The notes under the pieces were generated by a model that did not search any database, had not been told where the DNA came from, and saw only the letters and a program-made list of their open reading frames with translations. This document shows, one piece after another, positions 38,375 through 48,977 of a DNA stretch of 64,000 bases. The stretch's first letter is position 1. Every line of letters begins with the position of its first letter. Made by a program: the position numbers and the translations under genes. Source of the DNA: an uncultured Pelagibacteraceae bacterium (lineage in GTDB: Bacteria > Pseudomonadota > Alphaproteobacteria > Pelagibacterales > Pelagibacteraceae); contig CACNRG010000005.1 of assembly GCA_902622805.1 (NCBI GenBank), positions 1 through 64,000 on the forward strand. Direction: 5' to 3'.

Positions 38375-38418
38375 TATAAATATAAGATATAAATATATTA
38401 AGATTATATATAAATATA
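38375..38418. repeat. Three TATAAATATA copies between lgt and ubiK
   Basis: The 43-base divergent gap is pure A+T except for two G and holds TATAAATATA at 38375-38384, 38388-38397 and 38409-38418. The last copy enters the ubiK ATG. It may supply -10 elements in both directions or be low-complexity sequence only. Confidence 0.4.
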
Positions 38419-38669
38419 TGAAAAATTCTAAATTTGTATTTGATAAAATTACAAAACTTTTTGAACAAGGCTTAATTTCATCAAGAGATTTAGCAAATGA
38501 ACTAATGACAATTTTAAAATCTAAAAGAGATGAAATTGTTTTTAAAATGGAACTTACAGGAAAAGATGAGTTTGGAGTTTTAGCCAAAAGAGTTGAAAAT
38601 TTGGAAAAAAAACTTGCAAAACTACAGCCCCAAAAGAAAAAAAAAATTAAACGGGCAAAAAGATCCTGA
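38418..38669 (+). CDS. ubiK: Ubiquinone biosynthesis accessory factor UbiK (BMFP family)
   Basis: Small coiled-coil protein that binds lipid and assists the ubiquinone biosynthesis complex in other proteobacteria. The 83-residue protein has an amphipathic N-terminal half, then FKMELTGKDEFGVLAKRVENLE, the BMFP hallmark split here for length as FKMELTG and DEFGVLAKRVENLE, and a very basic tail (KKKKIKRAKRS). It diverges from lgt, as in many alphaproteobacteria, and overlaps the convergent kinase gene by 23 bases. Confidence 0.88.
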   Translation: MKNSKFVFDKITKLFEQGLISSRDLANELMTILKSKRDEIVFKMELTGKDEFGVLAKRVENLEKKLAKLQPQKKKKIKRAKRS

Positions 38670-39966
38670 CCTCAAGACCATTTAATTTAGATTTTTCTAA
38701 TTTTATATTTCCACCATGTGAACGAATTATATCTGAGGCAATAGAAAGCCCTAAGCCAACACTAGATTTTGTTTCACCTCTACCTTTATCAATTTTATAA
38801 AATGGTTTAAATACATTATCATATTCTTTCTCTGGTATTCCTGGACCATCATCTTCAATTTTGATGAATATGTTTGTATTTTTTTTTGATAATTCTACTT
38901 TTACATTTTTTCCATATTTTAATGCATTATCAATTAAATTATTTATACACCTATTAATTAAATTTTTCCTTCCATTAAAATGAACCATTTCAACAATATT
39001 TTTTGAAATATTTTGATTATTATACTTTTGAATAATTTGGTTTAATAATTCACTTAAGTTGAAAATTTCATCTTTTTCAAGAAAGGTTGAACTAGTAAAC
39101 TGAAGATATTCGTTCAACATTTTTTCCATCTCATTTATATCTTCCACTAATTTATTAGAAATACCCTTATCTTTAATAAAAGCTGTTTGTAATTTCATTC
39201 TAGTTAAAGGAGTCCTAAGATCGTGACTTATTCCAGATAACATTTCAGATCTTTGATTAAGATGCCTTAATATCCTTTTTCTCATTCGGTCAAATTCTAA
39301 ACCAGCCTGTCTTATTTCCGATGCTCCTGAAGGTTTAAATTCCTCAATTTCTTCTCCTTTACCAAATTTTTCAGCAGCCTTAGCAAGAGCGGTAATAGGT
39401 CGAGTTTGATTTTTTAAAAATATTAAAGATATGATTATCATTATAAATGCTGGAACTGTAATCCATAAACCAAAAATTCTTGCAGATGAGCTAGTTAATC
39501 TATCTTTTGGAACCAAAAATTTAAAATAACCATTTTGGTGTCGAATTCTTACATCAATTAATTCTTTATAATTTGTAGTATTAAACCAATATTCCCCAAG
39601 GCCAAATCTCGATTTTAATTCTCTTCTAAGTGTTCTGTCAATCGGACTGAACCATCTTTCATCATAACGGTAATCAAACGTTTCATCCTGAATAAACTCG
39701 ATATTTAAATCTTGATAAACTGAAAAAAGATTAGTGATTTCATTTTTGTCATAATTGTCATTCTTATAAACTTCAATAAAAGTTTTGATTTCATTTACTA
39801 GTGCTCTCGTCATACCCTGATTAGTTTTTATCCAAAGACTGTCGAAAAAAACAATAGTGATTATTAATTGAATTACTATTACTGGAACAGCTACGATTAA
39901 AAGGGCTCTATAAAATAATCTTTTAGGTAATAGATCTTTTATAAATTTATTTAATCCATAAAACAT
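38647..39966 (-). CDS. Sensor histidine kinase, EnvZ-like
   Basis: Inner-membrane sensor kinase pairing with the response regulator encoded just upstream. The 439-residue protein has a first membrane segment (about residues 20-45), a periplasmic domain of about 110 residues, a second segment (about 165-185), HAMP, the phosphoacceptor box GISHDLRTPLTRMKLQ, N-box NRCINNLIDNALKYG, and the G boxes DDGPGIPEKEY and VGLGLSIASDII. All kinase motifs are intact. It overlaps the regulator gene by 20 bases. The signal is unknown. Confidence 0.94.
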   Translation of the reverse strand: MFYGLNKFIKDLLPKRLFYRALLIVAVPVIVIQLIITIVFFDSLWIKTNQGMTRALVNEIKTFIEVYKNDNYDKNEITNLFSVYQDLNIEFIQDETFDYRYDERWFSPIDRTLRRELKSRFGLGEYWFNTTNYKELIDVRIRHQNGYFKFLVPKDRLTSSSARIFGLWITVPAFIMIIISLIFLKNQTRPITALAKAAEKFGKGEEIEEFKPSGASEIRQAGLEFDRMRKRILRHLNQRSEMLSGISHDLRTPLTRMKLQTAFIKDKGISNKLVEDINEMEKMLNEYLQFTSSTFLEKDEIFNLSELLNQIIQKYNNQNISKNIVEMVHFNGRKNLINRCINNLIDNALKYGKNVKVELSKKNTNIFIKIEDDGPGIPEKEYDNVFKPFYKIDKGRGETKSSVGLGLSIASDIIRSHGGNIKLEKSKLNGLEVRIFLPV

Positions 39967-40624
39967 AACCAGCCCCTCTTATTGTTTGCAGAAATTTTGG
40001 ATTTTTTGGATTTAATTCAATTTTTTTTCTCAACCTTGTAATAATCACATCAATTGATCTTTCTTTATCTAAATCAATTAATTTTCCTATTTCCATTCTC
40101 TCAAAAGTTTTACCTGGATTATTAATCATTTTTTCTAAAATAATTTTTTCCGTATTGTTTATTTTATATTCTGTTTTATTTTTTAATATTAACTGTTTAT
40201 TGAGATCAATTTTAATATTTTCAAATTCTATAACTCTTCTTAGTTCTATTTTTTTTGTTTTATCTAGAATATTTTTTATCCTTAAAAGTAACTCTTTTGG
40301 CTCAAAAGGTTTCGGCAAATAATCATCTGCACCAATCTCTAAACCTTGTACTCTCTCATCAGATTGACCTTTTGCTGTTAATAAAATTACAGGTGTATCA
40401 AGATCTTTTTTATTTTCTTTAATAAATTCTAAACCACTTTTACCAGGCATCATAATATCCAGAATTATTAGATCAAATTTTATTATTTTTATTTTTTCAT
40501 AAGCATCCTCTGCACTCTTAGCTGTATTAATTAAGTATTGATTTTCATTTAAATATTTTTTTACTAATGATCTTATTCCCTCATCGTCATCAACCACAAG
40601 AATATGTGCTAAAAAATTATCCAT
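39947..40624 (-). CDS. OmpR-family response regulator (PetR-like)
   Basis: DNA-binding response regulator. The 225-residue protein has the acidic pocket VVDDDEG, phosphoacceptor Asp56 in LIILDIMMPG, the Thr in LLTAKG, and Lys in YLPKPF. A C-terminal winged helix follows (RSIDVIITRLRKKIE then TIRGAGYVL). It overlaps both the kinase gene and the MarR gene. In Rhodobacter a MarR-OmpR pair called petP-petR lies near the bc1 genes; this pair resembles that arrangement, an inference from family and order. Confidence 0.94.
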   Translation of the reverse strand: MDNFLAHILVVDDDEGIRSLVKKYLNENQYLINTAKSAEDAYEKIKIIKFDLIILDIMMPGKSGLEFIKENKKDLDTPVILLTAKGQSDERVQGLEIGADDYLPKPFEPKELLLRIKNILDKTKKIELRRVIEFENIKIDLNKQLILKNKTEYKINNTEKIILEKMINNPGKTFERMEIGKLIDLDKERSIDVIITRLRKKIELNPKNPKFLQTIRGAGYVLWIK

Positions 40625-41054
40625 TTATTATTTTGTGTAGTACAGTATCAAAGTTTAATACCTCCTCTGATTTAGAGTTTAATAAAGCTTTGTAAATTCT
40701 TTTTTTTTGAGTTTGAAATATTTCATTAGAAATATTTTTGCCTTTTTGGCTTAAAAAAACATGTTTAATTCTTGTATCTTGTTCGTCCTTTCTAAATTCA
40801 ATAGCTTCTAATTTAATCAAATCCTTAAGTACTCTATTAAGACTTTGTTTTGTAACTTTTAGTCTCTTTAGTAACTCAGAAATTGAAATACCTTCGTACA
40901 TTGATAATAAATGAATGACTTTATTATGAGCTAATCCAATTGAATATTTATCAAGTACATTTTTAGAGTCCGAAAATATCTCTTTATATCCTACAAAAAA
41001 TTTTTCGATTAGATCCTTAAGTTGATCATCTTTTAAATATAAAAGTTCTTTCAT
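40617..41054 (-). CDS. MarR-family transcriptional regulator (PetP-like position)
   Basis: A 145-residue winged-helix regulator. The recognition part is SISELLKRLKVTKQSLNRVL, followed by the wing with KDEQDTRIKHVFLSQKG, a normal MarR pattern. It is the first gene of a three-gene minus-strand unit with the response regulator and kinase, overlapping the regulator by 8 bases, so the three are likely coexpressed. It diverges from ilvE across 69 bases. No effector can be named. Confidence 0.9.
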   Translation of the reverse strand: MKELLYLKDDQLKDLIEKFFVGYKEIFSDSKNVLDKYSIGLAHNKVIHLLSMYEGISISELLKRLKVTKQSLNRVLKDLIKLEAIEFRKDEQDTRIKHVFLSQKGKNISNEIFQTQKKRIYKALLNSKSEEVLNFDTVLHKIING

Positions 41055-41069
41055 GATTGGTAAGTTATA

Positions 41070-41098
41070 TTGACATATTACAGATACAAAGATATTTT
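41070..41098 (+). promoter_or_regulatory. Predicted ilvE promoter
   Basis: TTGACA (41070-41075) is followed after 17 bases by TATTTT (41093-41098), giving a start of transcription about 20 bases before the ilvE ATG. The -35 box is a perfect consensus. The same 69-base region must also hold the promoter of the divergent MarR gene. Confidence 0.55.
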
Positions 41099-41123
41099 TC
41101 AGTAAGAATATTTATTTCATAAC

Positions 41124-42005
41124 ATGATACCCTACGATAAAAGATCAGGAAAAATATGGTACAATGGTGAATTGGTTGATTGGTCAGATGTTAAAGTTCA
41201 CGTATTAAGTCATGGCCTTCATTATGCAAGCTGTGTATTTGAGGGTGAAAGAGTTTATGATGGATCAATATTTAAATTAGAGGAACATACTTCAAGGTTA
41301 TTTTATTCAGCAAAAAGGATGGGCTTTGAAATACCTTACAGTGAAAAAGAAATTAATTTAGCATCTAATAAAATAATCTCTACTCAAAAAGTTAAAAATG
41401 GTTATGTAAGACCTGTTGCTTGGAGAGGAAGTGAAATGATGGCAATTTCAGCTCAACAAACTAAAATTCATGTAGCAATTGCAACATGGGAATGGGGCTC
41501 TTACTTTGATCCAAAATTAAAAGTAGAAGGGATAAGATTAAATATTTCTAATTGGAGAAGGCCTGCCCCTAACACAATTCCTTGGGATACAAAAGCATCT
41601 GGGCTTTATATGATTTGTACACTCTCTAAACATGAGGCAGAAAAACAAGGTTATGCAGATTCTCTTATGTTAGATTATGAAGGAAATGTTGCAGAAGCTA
41701 CTGGAGCAAATATTTTTTTTAAAGATAAAAATGGAGATTTGCACACACCAATTCCAGACTCTTTTTTGGACGGAATTACACGAAGAACAGTTATAGAGAT
41801 TGCAAAATCAAAAAATATCAAAGTTCATGAAAGAAAAATTAAACCTTCAGAACTTTCTAGTTTTGTTGGATGTTTCTTAACTGGAACAGCAGCAGAGGTG
41901 ACACCAGTATCTTGCATCGCTGAAAATAAATTCAAAGTATGTGAAATGATAATTGATTTAAATGAGAGTTATCAGGCCCTGGTAAAAAAGAAAAAAGCTG
42001 CTTAA
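41124..42005 (+). CDS. ilvE: Branched-chain amino acid aminotransferase
   Basis: PLP enzyme that makes or degrades leucine, isoleucine and valine. The 293-residue protein has the PLP lysine in WDTKASGLYM, the class IV signature in SLMLDYEGNVAEATGANIFF, and the early HVLSHGLHYASCVFEG. It lies alone on the plus strand between a divergent regulator and the convergent pgsA, with which it shares the palindromic stop TTAA. Confidence 0.95.
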   Translation: MIPYDKRSGKIWYNGELVDWSDVKVHVLSHGLHYASCVFEGERVYDGSIFKLEEHTSRLFYSAKRMGFEIPYSEKEINLASNKIISTQKVKNGYVRPVAWRGSEMMAISAQQTKIHVAIATWEWGSYFDPKLKVEGIRLNISNWRRPAPNTIPWDTKASGLYMICTLSKHEAEKQGYADSLMLDYEGNVAEATGANIFFKDKNGDLHTPIPDSFLDGITRRTVIEIAKSKNIKVHERKIKPSELSSFVGCFLTGTAAEVTPVSCIAENKFKVCEMIIDLNESYQALVKKKKAA

Positions 42006-42586
42006 TCTTTATTGTCCTCAGATATAGCGTGATCTATTCCTTTACGCATATATTCGTAACCTGTAAAAAGTGTAAGAGCTGCAGAGAGCCATAAAAAAAT
42101 TATTCCGATAGTCTGTGCGTTATAATCTTGAAAATTTATTATTTTATTTCCAGTTTCTCCAGAAAGTAAAAGAGCAATAGATACCATTTGTAATACAGTT
42201 TTTAATTTTGCTAAATTTGAAACAGGAAGCTTTATTTTTCCTTTGGCTAGAAATTCCCTTAAACCTGATATTAATATTTCTCTTGTTAAAATGATTATTG
42301 CTGCAATCACCTCATAATTTCGAATGGTACCATCCATTACTAATAGAATAAGAGCTGTCGCTACAATAATTTTATCAGCTATTGGATCAAGTAATTCACC
42401 AAGTTTCGATTCTTCTCCAAGCAATCTTGCTAGCATTCCATCTAAAAAATCTGTGAAGGATGCAACTATAAATAAAATTAGAGCAGTTAAATCTCCATAA
42501 AATCCTGGCAAGTAAAAAGCTAAAACAAAAAAAGGAACAATCAGTATTCTTCCCACTGTCAATATATTCGGTATTTTTTTAAGCAT
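42002..42586 (-). CDS. pgsA: CDP-diacylglycerol--glycerol-3-phosphate phosphatidyltransferase
   Basis: Makes phosphatidylglycerol phosphate, the precursor of the main anionic phospholipid. The 194-residue membrane protein has the CDP-alcohol phosphotransferase motif in DGMLARLLGEESKLGELLDP with the closing ADK (D-G-x2-A-R-x8-G-x3-D-x3-D). It follows uvrC by 5 bases, a conserved order. PG is also the lipid donor for Lgt encoded at 37595-38374. Confidence 0.95.
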   Translation of the reverse strand: MLKKIPNILTVGRILIVPFFVLAFYLPGFYGDLTALILFIVASFTDFLDGMLARLLGEESKLGELLDPIADKIIVATALILLVMDGTIRNYEVIAAIIILTREILISGLREFLAKGKIKLPVSNLAKLKTVLQMVSIALLLSGETGNKIINFQDYNAQTIGIIFLWLSAALTLFTGYEYMRKGIDHAISEDNKD

Positions 42587-42591
42587 ATTTT

Positions 42592-44427
42592 TTATTCATG
42601 AAAAAAATTATATATCTTTTTTGCTACTTTTACTTCAACACCTTCAACTGATTTTATTTCATCAAGACTAGCAGATTCTACTGCCCTTGCTGATCCAAAA
42701 TGGTTTAATAATGCTCTTTTTCTTATAGACCCAATACCATCAATTTGATCAAGTAATGATTTGCTAATACCTTTTTTCCTTTTAGCTCTATGAGCACTTA
42801 TTGCAAATCTATGAGCTTCATCGCGCACTCTCTGTAAGAAAAAAAGTGTAGGATCGTTTTTTGTAAATTTAAACTCTTTACCATTGTGAAAAAATGTTTC
42901 ATTCCCGCTATTTCTATGTCTCCCTTTTGCTATTGCTATTATGGGAATTTCATTTAATCCCATTTCGTTGAGTGTTTCTCTAGCTGATGAATATTGTCCT
43001 TTTCCGCCATCTACAAGAACTAAGTCTGGAAAGCTTAGATAGTTTCCTTTTTCTTGTATTGCCCTCTTAAATCTTCTTCCTAAAACTTCTCTAATCATTC
43101 CGTAGTCATCCTGTTTAAAATTTTTGTTTTTAATATTAAATTTTCTATATCTTTTCTTAATAAAACCTTCTTCGCCATAAGTAATTAACGCCCCAACACT
43201 GTTTGTGCCTTGAATGTGGCTGTTATCATAGACTTCAATAAGGCTTATAGTATTTTCAATTTTGAATTTTTTCGAGATTTTATTAAGCAATTCCTTATTA
43301 TTTTGATTTTCATAAAGATTTCTACTTAAACTATTTTTAGCATTTTTTATTGCAAGATTTATTACTTTAAGTTTTGATCCTTTTTTTGCAATAGAAATAT
43401 TTATTTGCTTATTTTCTTTTTTCGAGAGAGTTTTTTCAATTAATTTTTTTTCTTTAATCTCTTCACTAAGAATAATTGATTGTGGAACAGCTTTATTTTC
43501 GTAAAACTGAGATACAAAAGAATTTAATATGTTACTTAACTTTTCGTCAGGATCATGTTTTGGAAAAAAAGCTTGATTACCCCAATTTTGCTTTGATCTA
43601 TAGAAAAATACTTGGATACAAGTTTTGCCTGACTCTTTATACCCAGCAATTACATCTGCTTCAGTCAAGTTTATATCACTTATTGTTAAGGATGATTGAA
43701 TAATATTTAATGATTTTATTTTGTCTCTTACTATCGCAGCTTTTTCAAAATCTAATTCTTCACTTGCATTTTCCATTTGTGATGAAAGAGTTTCCTGAAT
43801 CTTTCTAGACCTACCTTTGCTTAAAAACTCGTCAGCTGCTTCTACTAATTTAGAATAATCTTCTTTATTTATCTTTCCACCACAGGGGCCAGCACATCTT
43901 TTCAAAAAATAATTAAAACAAGTTTTATCTCCTGCCTCAACTTGTTTGTCGGTACACGATCTCAACAAAAATATTCTTTGAAGAGTTTTTATTGCACTAT
44001 TAACTGCAAGTGAACTTGCGAAAGGCCCATAATACTTACCTGGTTTATTTTTAGCTCCTCTATACCTTTCTATACGAGGAAACTCATGATCAGAAATAAA
44101 TATATACGGAAAAGATTTATCATCTTTAAGCAATATATTAAATTTAGGTTTATGTTTTTTTATCAAATTAGCCTCTAGCAATAAGGCCTCACTCTCATTT
44201 GTAGTAGTTGTAATTTCAAGTCTAACGGTTTGTGACAACATTCTTTCAGTTCGAATGATATGATTTTTTTCAGAGACATAACTTTTAAGTCTATTTGGTA
44301 AATTTTTTGCTTTTCCTACATAAAGAATATCTCCTTTATCGTTTAACATTCGATAAATGCCAGGTAGATTGGGAATTAATGGAAGTTCTTTTTTTATTAC
44401 TTCTTTTCCAACTTCAGAACTTATCAT
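42592..44427 (-). CDS. uvrC: Excinuclease ABC subunit C
   Basis: Makes both incisions in nucleotide excision repair. The 611-residue protein has an N-terminal GIY-YIG nuclease domain ([28 protein letters not shown]) and a cysteine cluster ([24 protein letters not shown]). A UVR domain ([17 protein letters not shown]), an RNase H-like nuclease domain ([19 protein letters not shown]) and a helix-hairpin-helix end ([13 protein letters not shown]) follow. The ATG at 44427 is preferred to a TTG at 44457 with a longer overlap. UvrB is encoded in the same run. Confidence 0.96.
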   Translation of the reverse strand: MISSEVGKEVIKKELPLIPNLPGIYRMLNDKGDILYVGKAKNLPNRLKSYVSEKNHIIRTERMLSQTVRLEITTTTNESEALLLEANLIKKHKPKFNILLKDDKSFPYIFISDHEFPRIERYRGAKNKPGKYYGPFASSLAVNSAIKTLQRIFLLRSCTDKQVEAGDKTCFNYFLKRCAGPCGGKINKEDYSKLVEAADEFLSKGRSRKIQETLSSQMENASEELDFEKAAIVRDKIKSLNIIQSSLTISDINLTEADVIAGYKESGKTCIQVFFYRSKQNWGNQAFFPKHDPDEKLSNILNSFVSQFYENKAVPQSIILSEEIKEKKLIEKTLSKKENKQINISIAKKGSKLKVINLAIKNAKNSLSRNLYENQNNKELLNKISKKFKIENTISLIEVYDNSHIQGTNSVGALITYGEEGFIKKRYRKFNIKNKNFKQDDYGMIREVLGRRFKRAIQEKGNYLSFPDLVLVDGGKGQYSSARETLNEMGLNEIPIIAIAKGRHRNSGNETFFHNGKEFKFTKNDPTLFFLQRVRDEAHRFAISAHRAKRKKGISKSLLDQIDGIGSIRKRALLNHFGSARAVESASLDEIKSVEGVEVKVAKKIYNFFHE

Positions 44428-44839
44428 GACTTCTTTTTTTGGTAATTTGAATACCAACTGATGAACATTCTTTTAAAATTTCTAGCTTTTCAATTTTTAA
44501 CATTATTTTACCTATTCTCTTATCTTTGAAAAGTTCATCAAAAACAGCTTCGGCCAAAGTTTCTAAGAAATTATAATGCTTCTTTTTTATAAGTTTTTTA
44601 ATTAATTTTACAATTGTTGCATAATTTACTATTGATCTTAGATCTTTATCATTTGAAGGCTTTTTGTCCTGATAATCAATTTCTAGACTAAATTTTACTC
44701 TTTGTGCTTTCTCTTTTTCAAAATCGTAATATCCAAGTTTTAAATCAAGAATTAATTCATTAATAAGAATTTTTTTCTCATAGTTAAATAAGCTTTTATT
44801 TTTATCTATTTTTACAACTTTGAGATTATTTTTTTTCAC
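44414..44839 (-). CDS. folB: Dihydroneopterin aldolase family protein
   Basis: Folate pathway aldolase/epimerase fold. The 141-residue protein has [22 protein letters not shown] (shown in parts: [11 protein letters not shown] and [10 protein letters not shown]) near residue 30, [11 protein letters not shown], and [15 protein letters not shown], all matching FolB. I chose GTG at 44839, which gives a four-base GTGA overlap with the SDR stop; a TTG at 44872 would overlap by 37 bases. It lies next to a pteridine-reductase-like SDR, which supports a pterin role. Confidence 0.85.
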   Translation of the reverse strand: MKKNNLKVVKIDKNKSLFNYEKKILINELILDLKLGYYDFEKEKAQRVKFSLEIDYQDKKPSNDKDLRSIVNYATIVKLIKKLIKKKHYNFLETLAEAVFDELFKDKRIGKIMLKIEKLEILKECSSVGIQITKKRSHDKF

Positions 44840-45591
44840 TCTTTCCCTTTTAGTATATCTGGTGTTTGCCAATTTAAACTTTGACCACTATCTATTGCCA
44901 AAATTTGGCCTGTAATAGAACTGTTTTTAATAAAAAAGTCAACTGCATTGCAAATCTCATTTGTATCAACCTGTTTTTTAAGTGGTGTAGCTGAATATTG
45001 TCTTTTGAAATGTTTTTCTGATTGTCTTTTATTTTTAATTGTTGGTCCTGGCGCTATCCCATTAACTCGTATATTTGGTGATAGGCTCATTGCACTAGTT
45101 TTTGTTAGAGTATATAGACCTGTTTTACTTAATGTATATGAAAAAAAATATGGAGTTAATTTGAATATTCTTTGATCAATTATATTAATAATATTGTTAT
45201 TTTTACCTCTTACATTTTTTGAAAATTCTTTTGACAAAAAAGCAGGTGCCTTAAGATTTGTAGAAATATGTTTCTCCCAACTGTTAGAGCTAAAATTTTC
45301 TAATTTATCATTTTCGAACAATGAAGCATTATTCACAAGACAATCAAAATATTTTAATTTAAATTTAGAGAATTTAATTATTTTTTGTATATCTCTCTCT
45401 TTACTTAAATCACCTCTAACTAAATAAACTTTTGTTCCAAACTTTTGTAACTTTTTCTTTAAACTTTCTGCTTTAGATTTTGATTTATTGTAATGAATAG
45501 TAATTTCTACATTTGGACCAGATAATTTCTCAGCAATTGCAGCACCTATTCTGGTAGCTCCACCGGTAATAATTATCTTCCGTGCTTCCAC
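44836..45591 (-). CDS. Short-chain dehydrogenase, FolM/pteridine-reductase-like
   Basis: NAD(P)H-dependent oxidoreductase of 251 residues. The cofactor motif reads [13 protein letters not shown], with arginine in place of the usual glycine (TGxxxRIG), the form seen in pteridine reductase and Fol[10 protein letters not shown] corresponds to NNAG, and the catalytic Tyr and Lys are in YTLSKTGLY. The tail [14 protein letters not shown] is also FolM-like. Adjacency to folB supports reduction of dihydropterins. The start is GTG at 45591, 19 bases inside uvrB. Confidence 0.85.
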   Translation of the reverse strand: MEARKIIITGGATRIGAAIAEKLSGPNVEITIHYNKSKSKAESLKKKLQKFGTKVYLVRGDLSKERDIQKIIKFSKFKLKYFDCLVNNASLFENDKLENFSSNSWEKHISTNLKAPAFLSKEFSKNVRGKNNNIINIIDQRIFKLTPYFFSYTLSKTGLYTLTKTSAMSLSPNIRVNGIAPGPTIKNKRQSEKHFKRQYSATPLKKQVDTNEICNAVDFFIKNSSITGQILAIDSGQSLNWQTPDILKGKE

Positions 45592-47747
45592 TTTTTATCC
45601 TTTTTTTTGGTTACTCTTGTACCAGGCATACCTAAAGTAGATCTTCCCTTTGGGTAAATTTTATTTTTTACATCATACTGTCTAATTTTAGGGTTTAAAG
45701 TTATTTCAAGTTCAGTACTTTGCAATTTTCTTATTTCATCTCTAATTTTTGCAGCTTCTTCAAATTCAAGGTTTGAGGCTGACTCTTTCATTTTTTTATC
45801 TAAAGCTTTAAGATGTTTTTTCAGGTTTCCACCTACGTTAGATCCCTCACTAATTTTTACATAATCTTTTTCATAAACACTCTCTAAAATATCACTAATT
45901 TCTTTTTTAACAGTTTTAGCATCTATCTTATGTTTCTTATTATAAGCAAGTTGAATAGATCTTCTTCTATCAGTTTCTTGCATAGCTTTTTTAATACTTT
46001 TGGTTTCTTTATCAGCATATAAAATAACTTTTCCTTCTACATTTCTTGCCGCTCGACCAATCGTTTGTATTAATGAAGTTTCAGATCTTAAAAAACCCTC
46101 TTTGTCTGCATCTAAAATTCCAACCAATGCACACTCGGGTATATCTAAACCTTCCCTCAGAAGGTTTATTCCAACCAAAACATCAAATACACCCATTCTT
46201 AAATCTCGCATAATTTCGATTCTTTCAAGAGTATCTATATCAGAATGCAAATATCTCACTTTTACTCCATTTTCATGAAGGTATTCTGTTAAATCCTCAG
46301 CCATTTTTTTTGTAAGAGTTGTAACAAGGACTCTGTGATTTTTTTCGACAACTTTTTTACATTCATGCATAAGATCATCAACTTGATTTTTTGCAGGTCT
46401 AATTTCAACTGGTGGATCTATAAGGCCTGTAGGTCTAATAACCTGATCTATATATTTTCCTTTAGTCTGTTTTAACTCCCAAGGACCTGGTGTTGCTGAA
46501 ACAAATACTGTTTGTGTTCTCATTAAATCCCATTCTTCAAATTTTAAAGGTCTATTATCCATACATGACGGAAGCCTAAAACCATACTCAGCCAGAGTAC
46601 TTTTTCTAGATCTATCTCCTTTATACATCCCATTTAGTTGAGGAACTGTGACATGACATTCATCGACAAAAATTAATGTATTATCCGGAAAGTACTCAAA
46701 AAGAGTAGGAGGTGGTTCACCTGGTTTTCTTCCAGATAAAAATCTTGAATAATTTTCAATACCAGCACAAGATCCAGTTGCTTCTATCATTTCAAGATCA
46801 AATTTAGTTCTTTCCTCTAATCTCTGAGCTTCAAGTAATTTATTTTCAGACCTGTGTTTTTTAAGTGTTATTTCTAATTCTTTTTTTATATTGAGGACTG
46901 CTTGTTCTACTGTTGGTTTTGGAGTAATGTAATGGCTATTAGCATAGACTTTAACTAAACTTAAATCTCTAACTTGATCTCCAGTGAGAGGATCAAATTC
47001 TTCAATTTTTTCAAGCTTATCTCCAAACAAACTTAACCTCCAAGCTCTATCTTCTAAGTGTGAAGGAAATATTTCTAGATATTCTCCTCGAGCTCTAAAA
47101 GTTCCTCTATAAAAATTCTGATCATTTCGTTTATATTGTAAAGCTACTAGAGATTTAATTATTTGTTCTCTATTATAATCATAGTTTTTTTGAAGAGTTA
47201 AAGTCATTTTACTATAAGCTTCAACTGAACCTAAACCGTAAATACAAGACACACTCGCTACAATTAGTACATCATCTCTCTCAAGTAAGGATCTTGTAGC
47301 TGAGTGTCTCATTCTATCTATTTGTTCATTAATAGAAGCTTCTTTTTCAATATAAGTATCTGATCTAGGTACGTATGCCTCAGGGGTATAATAGTCGTAA
47401 TAAGAAACAAAATATTCAACTGCGTTATCTGGAAAAAATGTTTTCATTTCACCATAAAGCTGGGCGGCTAGGGTTTTATTTGGAGCTAAAATTAGCGCAG
47501 GTCTATTTGTAGCCTCAATAACTTTTGCCATAGTAAAAGTTTTTCCAGATCCAGTAACACCAAGTAATACTTGGTTAAATTCATCTTTTTTTGCACCATT
47601 AACTAGTTTCTTTATAGCCTCTGGCTGATCACCTGCAGGTTTAAAGTCAGACTTAATTTTAAATTTTTTACCACCCTCAAGTTTTCCACTGATTTTAGGA
47701 TTTTTACTTTGAATATCTGTAATTAAATCTTGATAAGTATTTTCCAT
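45573..47747 (-). CDS. uvrB: Excinuclease ABC subunit B
   Basis: Damage-verifying helicase-like subunit of nucleotide excision repair. The 724-residue protein has Walker [15 protein letters not shown] near residue 62, the beta-hairpin region [20 protein letters not shown], the DECH-type [16 protein letters not shown], helicase motif [16 protein letters not shown] and motif [17 protein letters not shown]-terminal UVR domain ([17 protein letters not shown]) binds UvrC. A short basic tail follows, as in relatives. It heads the run uvrB-SDR-folB-uvrC-pgsA. Confidence 0.97.
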   Translation of the reverse strand: MENTYQDLITDIQSKNPKISGKLEGGKKFKIKSDFKPAGDQPEAIKKLVNGAKKDEFNQVLLGVTGSGKTFTMAKVIEATNRPALILAPNKTLAAQLYGEMKTFFPDNAVEYFVSYYDYYTPEAYVPRSDTYIEKEASINEQIDRMRHSATRSLLERDDVLIVASVSCIYGLGSVEAYSKMTLTLQKNYDYNREQIIKSLVALQYKRNDQNFYRGTFRARGEYLEIFPSHLEDRAWRLSLFGDKLEKIEEFDPLTGDQVRDLSLVKVYANSHYITPKPTVEQAVLNIKKELEITLKKHRSENKLLEAQRLEERTKFDLEMIEATGSCAGIENYSRFLSGRKPGEPPPTLFEYFPDNTLIFVDECHVTVPQLNGMYKGDRSRKSTLAEYGFRLPSCMDNRPLKFEEWDLMRTQTVFVSATPGPWELKQTKGKYIDQVIRPTGLIDPPVEIRPAKNQVDDLMHECKKVVEKNHRVLVTTLTKKMAEDLTEYLHENGVKVRYLHSDIDTLERIEIMRDLRMGVFDVLVGINLLREGLDIPECALVGILDADKEGFLRSETSLIQTIGRAARNVEGKVILYADKETKSIKKAMQETDRRRSIQLAYNKKHKIDAKTVKKEISDILESVYEKDYVKISEGSNVGGNLKKHLKALDKKMKESASNLEFEEAAKIRDEIRKLQSTELEITLNPKIRQYDVKNKIYPKGRSTLGMPGTRVTKKKDKKWKHGR

Positions 47748-47783
47748 ATATTAAAGAACGTATTAGAATAAATTTATATTTCA

Positions 47784-48971
47784 ATGAGCATAATATCTGA
47801 CAATTTAAAAAAAATTAAACCATCTCCTACTATTGTCGTTACTCAAAAAGCTAGGGAAATGAGAGCAGCTGGAAAAGATGTAATTGGATTAGGAGCTGGA
47901 GAACCTGATTTTGATACTCCAAATAACATCAAAAATGCAGCGATTAAAGCAATTAGAAGTGGCGATACAAAATATACAGCGGTAGACGGAACCCCAGCTT
48001 TAAAGAGAGCAATTATAAAAAAATTTAAAAGAGAAAATAATTTAAACTTTTCTCTAGATCAAATAACAGTCGGCACAGGAGGTAAACAAGTTTTATATAA
48101 CACTTTTATGGCAACGTTAAATAAAGGTGATGAGGTAATTATTCCAGCACCGTTTTGGGTTTCATATCCCGATATGGTTTTGTTAGCTGGAGGAAAACCA
48201 AAAATAGTTAAGTGCACAGAGAAAGAAGGATTTAAACTAACACCAAAAAAATTAAAAAAAGCTATTACAAAAAAATCAAAATGGTTAATTTTAAATTCAC
48301 CATCAAATCCTACTGGTGCAGGGTATACAAAAAAAGAAATTCAAGCATTAGCAAAAGTTTTATTGAGAAATAAGAAACTTTTTATTTTGAGTGACGATAT
48401 TTATGAACATGTTAGATATGATAACTTTAATTTTTTCACAATTGCACAAATTTCAAAATTAAAAGAAAGAACTCTCACGTTGAATGGGGTAAGTAAATCT
48501 TATGCGATGACAGGATGGAGAATTGGATATGCTGCAGGACCAAAAGATATAATTAAAGCGATACGTAAAATACAATCTCAGTCTACTTCAAATCCATCGT
48601 CTATAAGCCAGGCAGCAGCGGTTGAGGCATTAAATGGTAAACAGGGGTTTATAAAAAAGAGGGCCAATGCGTTTAAGAAGAGAAGAAACTTTGTTGTAAA
48701 AAATCTAAATGAAATAAAAGGAATTAATTGTCTAACGCCTAATGGTGCATTTTATGTTTTTCCTAGTTGCAAAGATTTTTTAAATAAAAAAACAAAATTA
48801 AAAAATGACAGTCAATTTGTAAATATGTTACTTGAAAGATCTAAAGTTGCAGTTGTACAGGGGTCAGCATTCGGTTTAGACGGATACTTTAGAATTTCAT
48901 ATGCTACATCAATGAAAAACTTAAAAAAAGCTATGGATAGAATTAAATCTTTTTGTGAAAGCTTGACATAG
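47784..48971 (+). CDS. aspC: Aspartate aminotransferase, class I/II
   Basis: PLP aminotransferase of the AAT Ib group common in alphaproteobacteria, acting on aspartate and 2-oxoglutarate. The 395-residue protein has GLGAGEPDFDTPNNI, the NSPSNPTGAGYT segment, LSDDIYEHVRY and the PLP lysine in LNGVSKSYAMTGWRIGY. It diverges from uvrB with only 36 bases between starts. Prephenate-aminotransferase activity is possible in this subfamily and cannot be excluded. Confidence 0.92.
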   Translation: MSIISDNLKKIKPSPTIVVTQKAREMRAAGKDVIGLGAGEPDFDTPNNIKNAAIKAIRSGDTKYTAVDGTPALKRAIIKKFKRENNLNFSLDQITVGTGGKQVLYNTFMATLNKGDEVIIPAPFWVSYPDMVLLAGGKPKIVKCTEKEGFKLTPKKLKKAITKKSKWLILNSPSNPTGAGYTKKEIQALAKVLLRNKKLFILSDDIYEHVRYDNFNFFTIAQISKLKERTLTLNGVSKSYAMTGWRIGYAAGPKDIIKAIRKIQSQSTSNPSSISQAAAVEALNGKQGFIKKRANAFKKRRNFVVKNLNEIKGINCLTPNGAFYVFPSCKDFLNKKTKLKNDSQFVNMLLERSKVAVVQGSAFGLDGYFRISYATSMKNLKKAMDRIKSFCESLT

Positions 48972-48977
48972 ATTATA

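Noticed and set aside
38375-38587. N-terminal extension of Lgt by 71 residues
   Set aside because: The extension is antisense to ubiK and lacks Lgt features; the ATG at 38374 gives the usual N-terminus.
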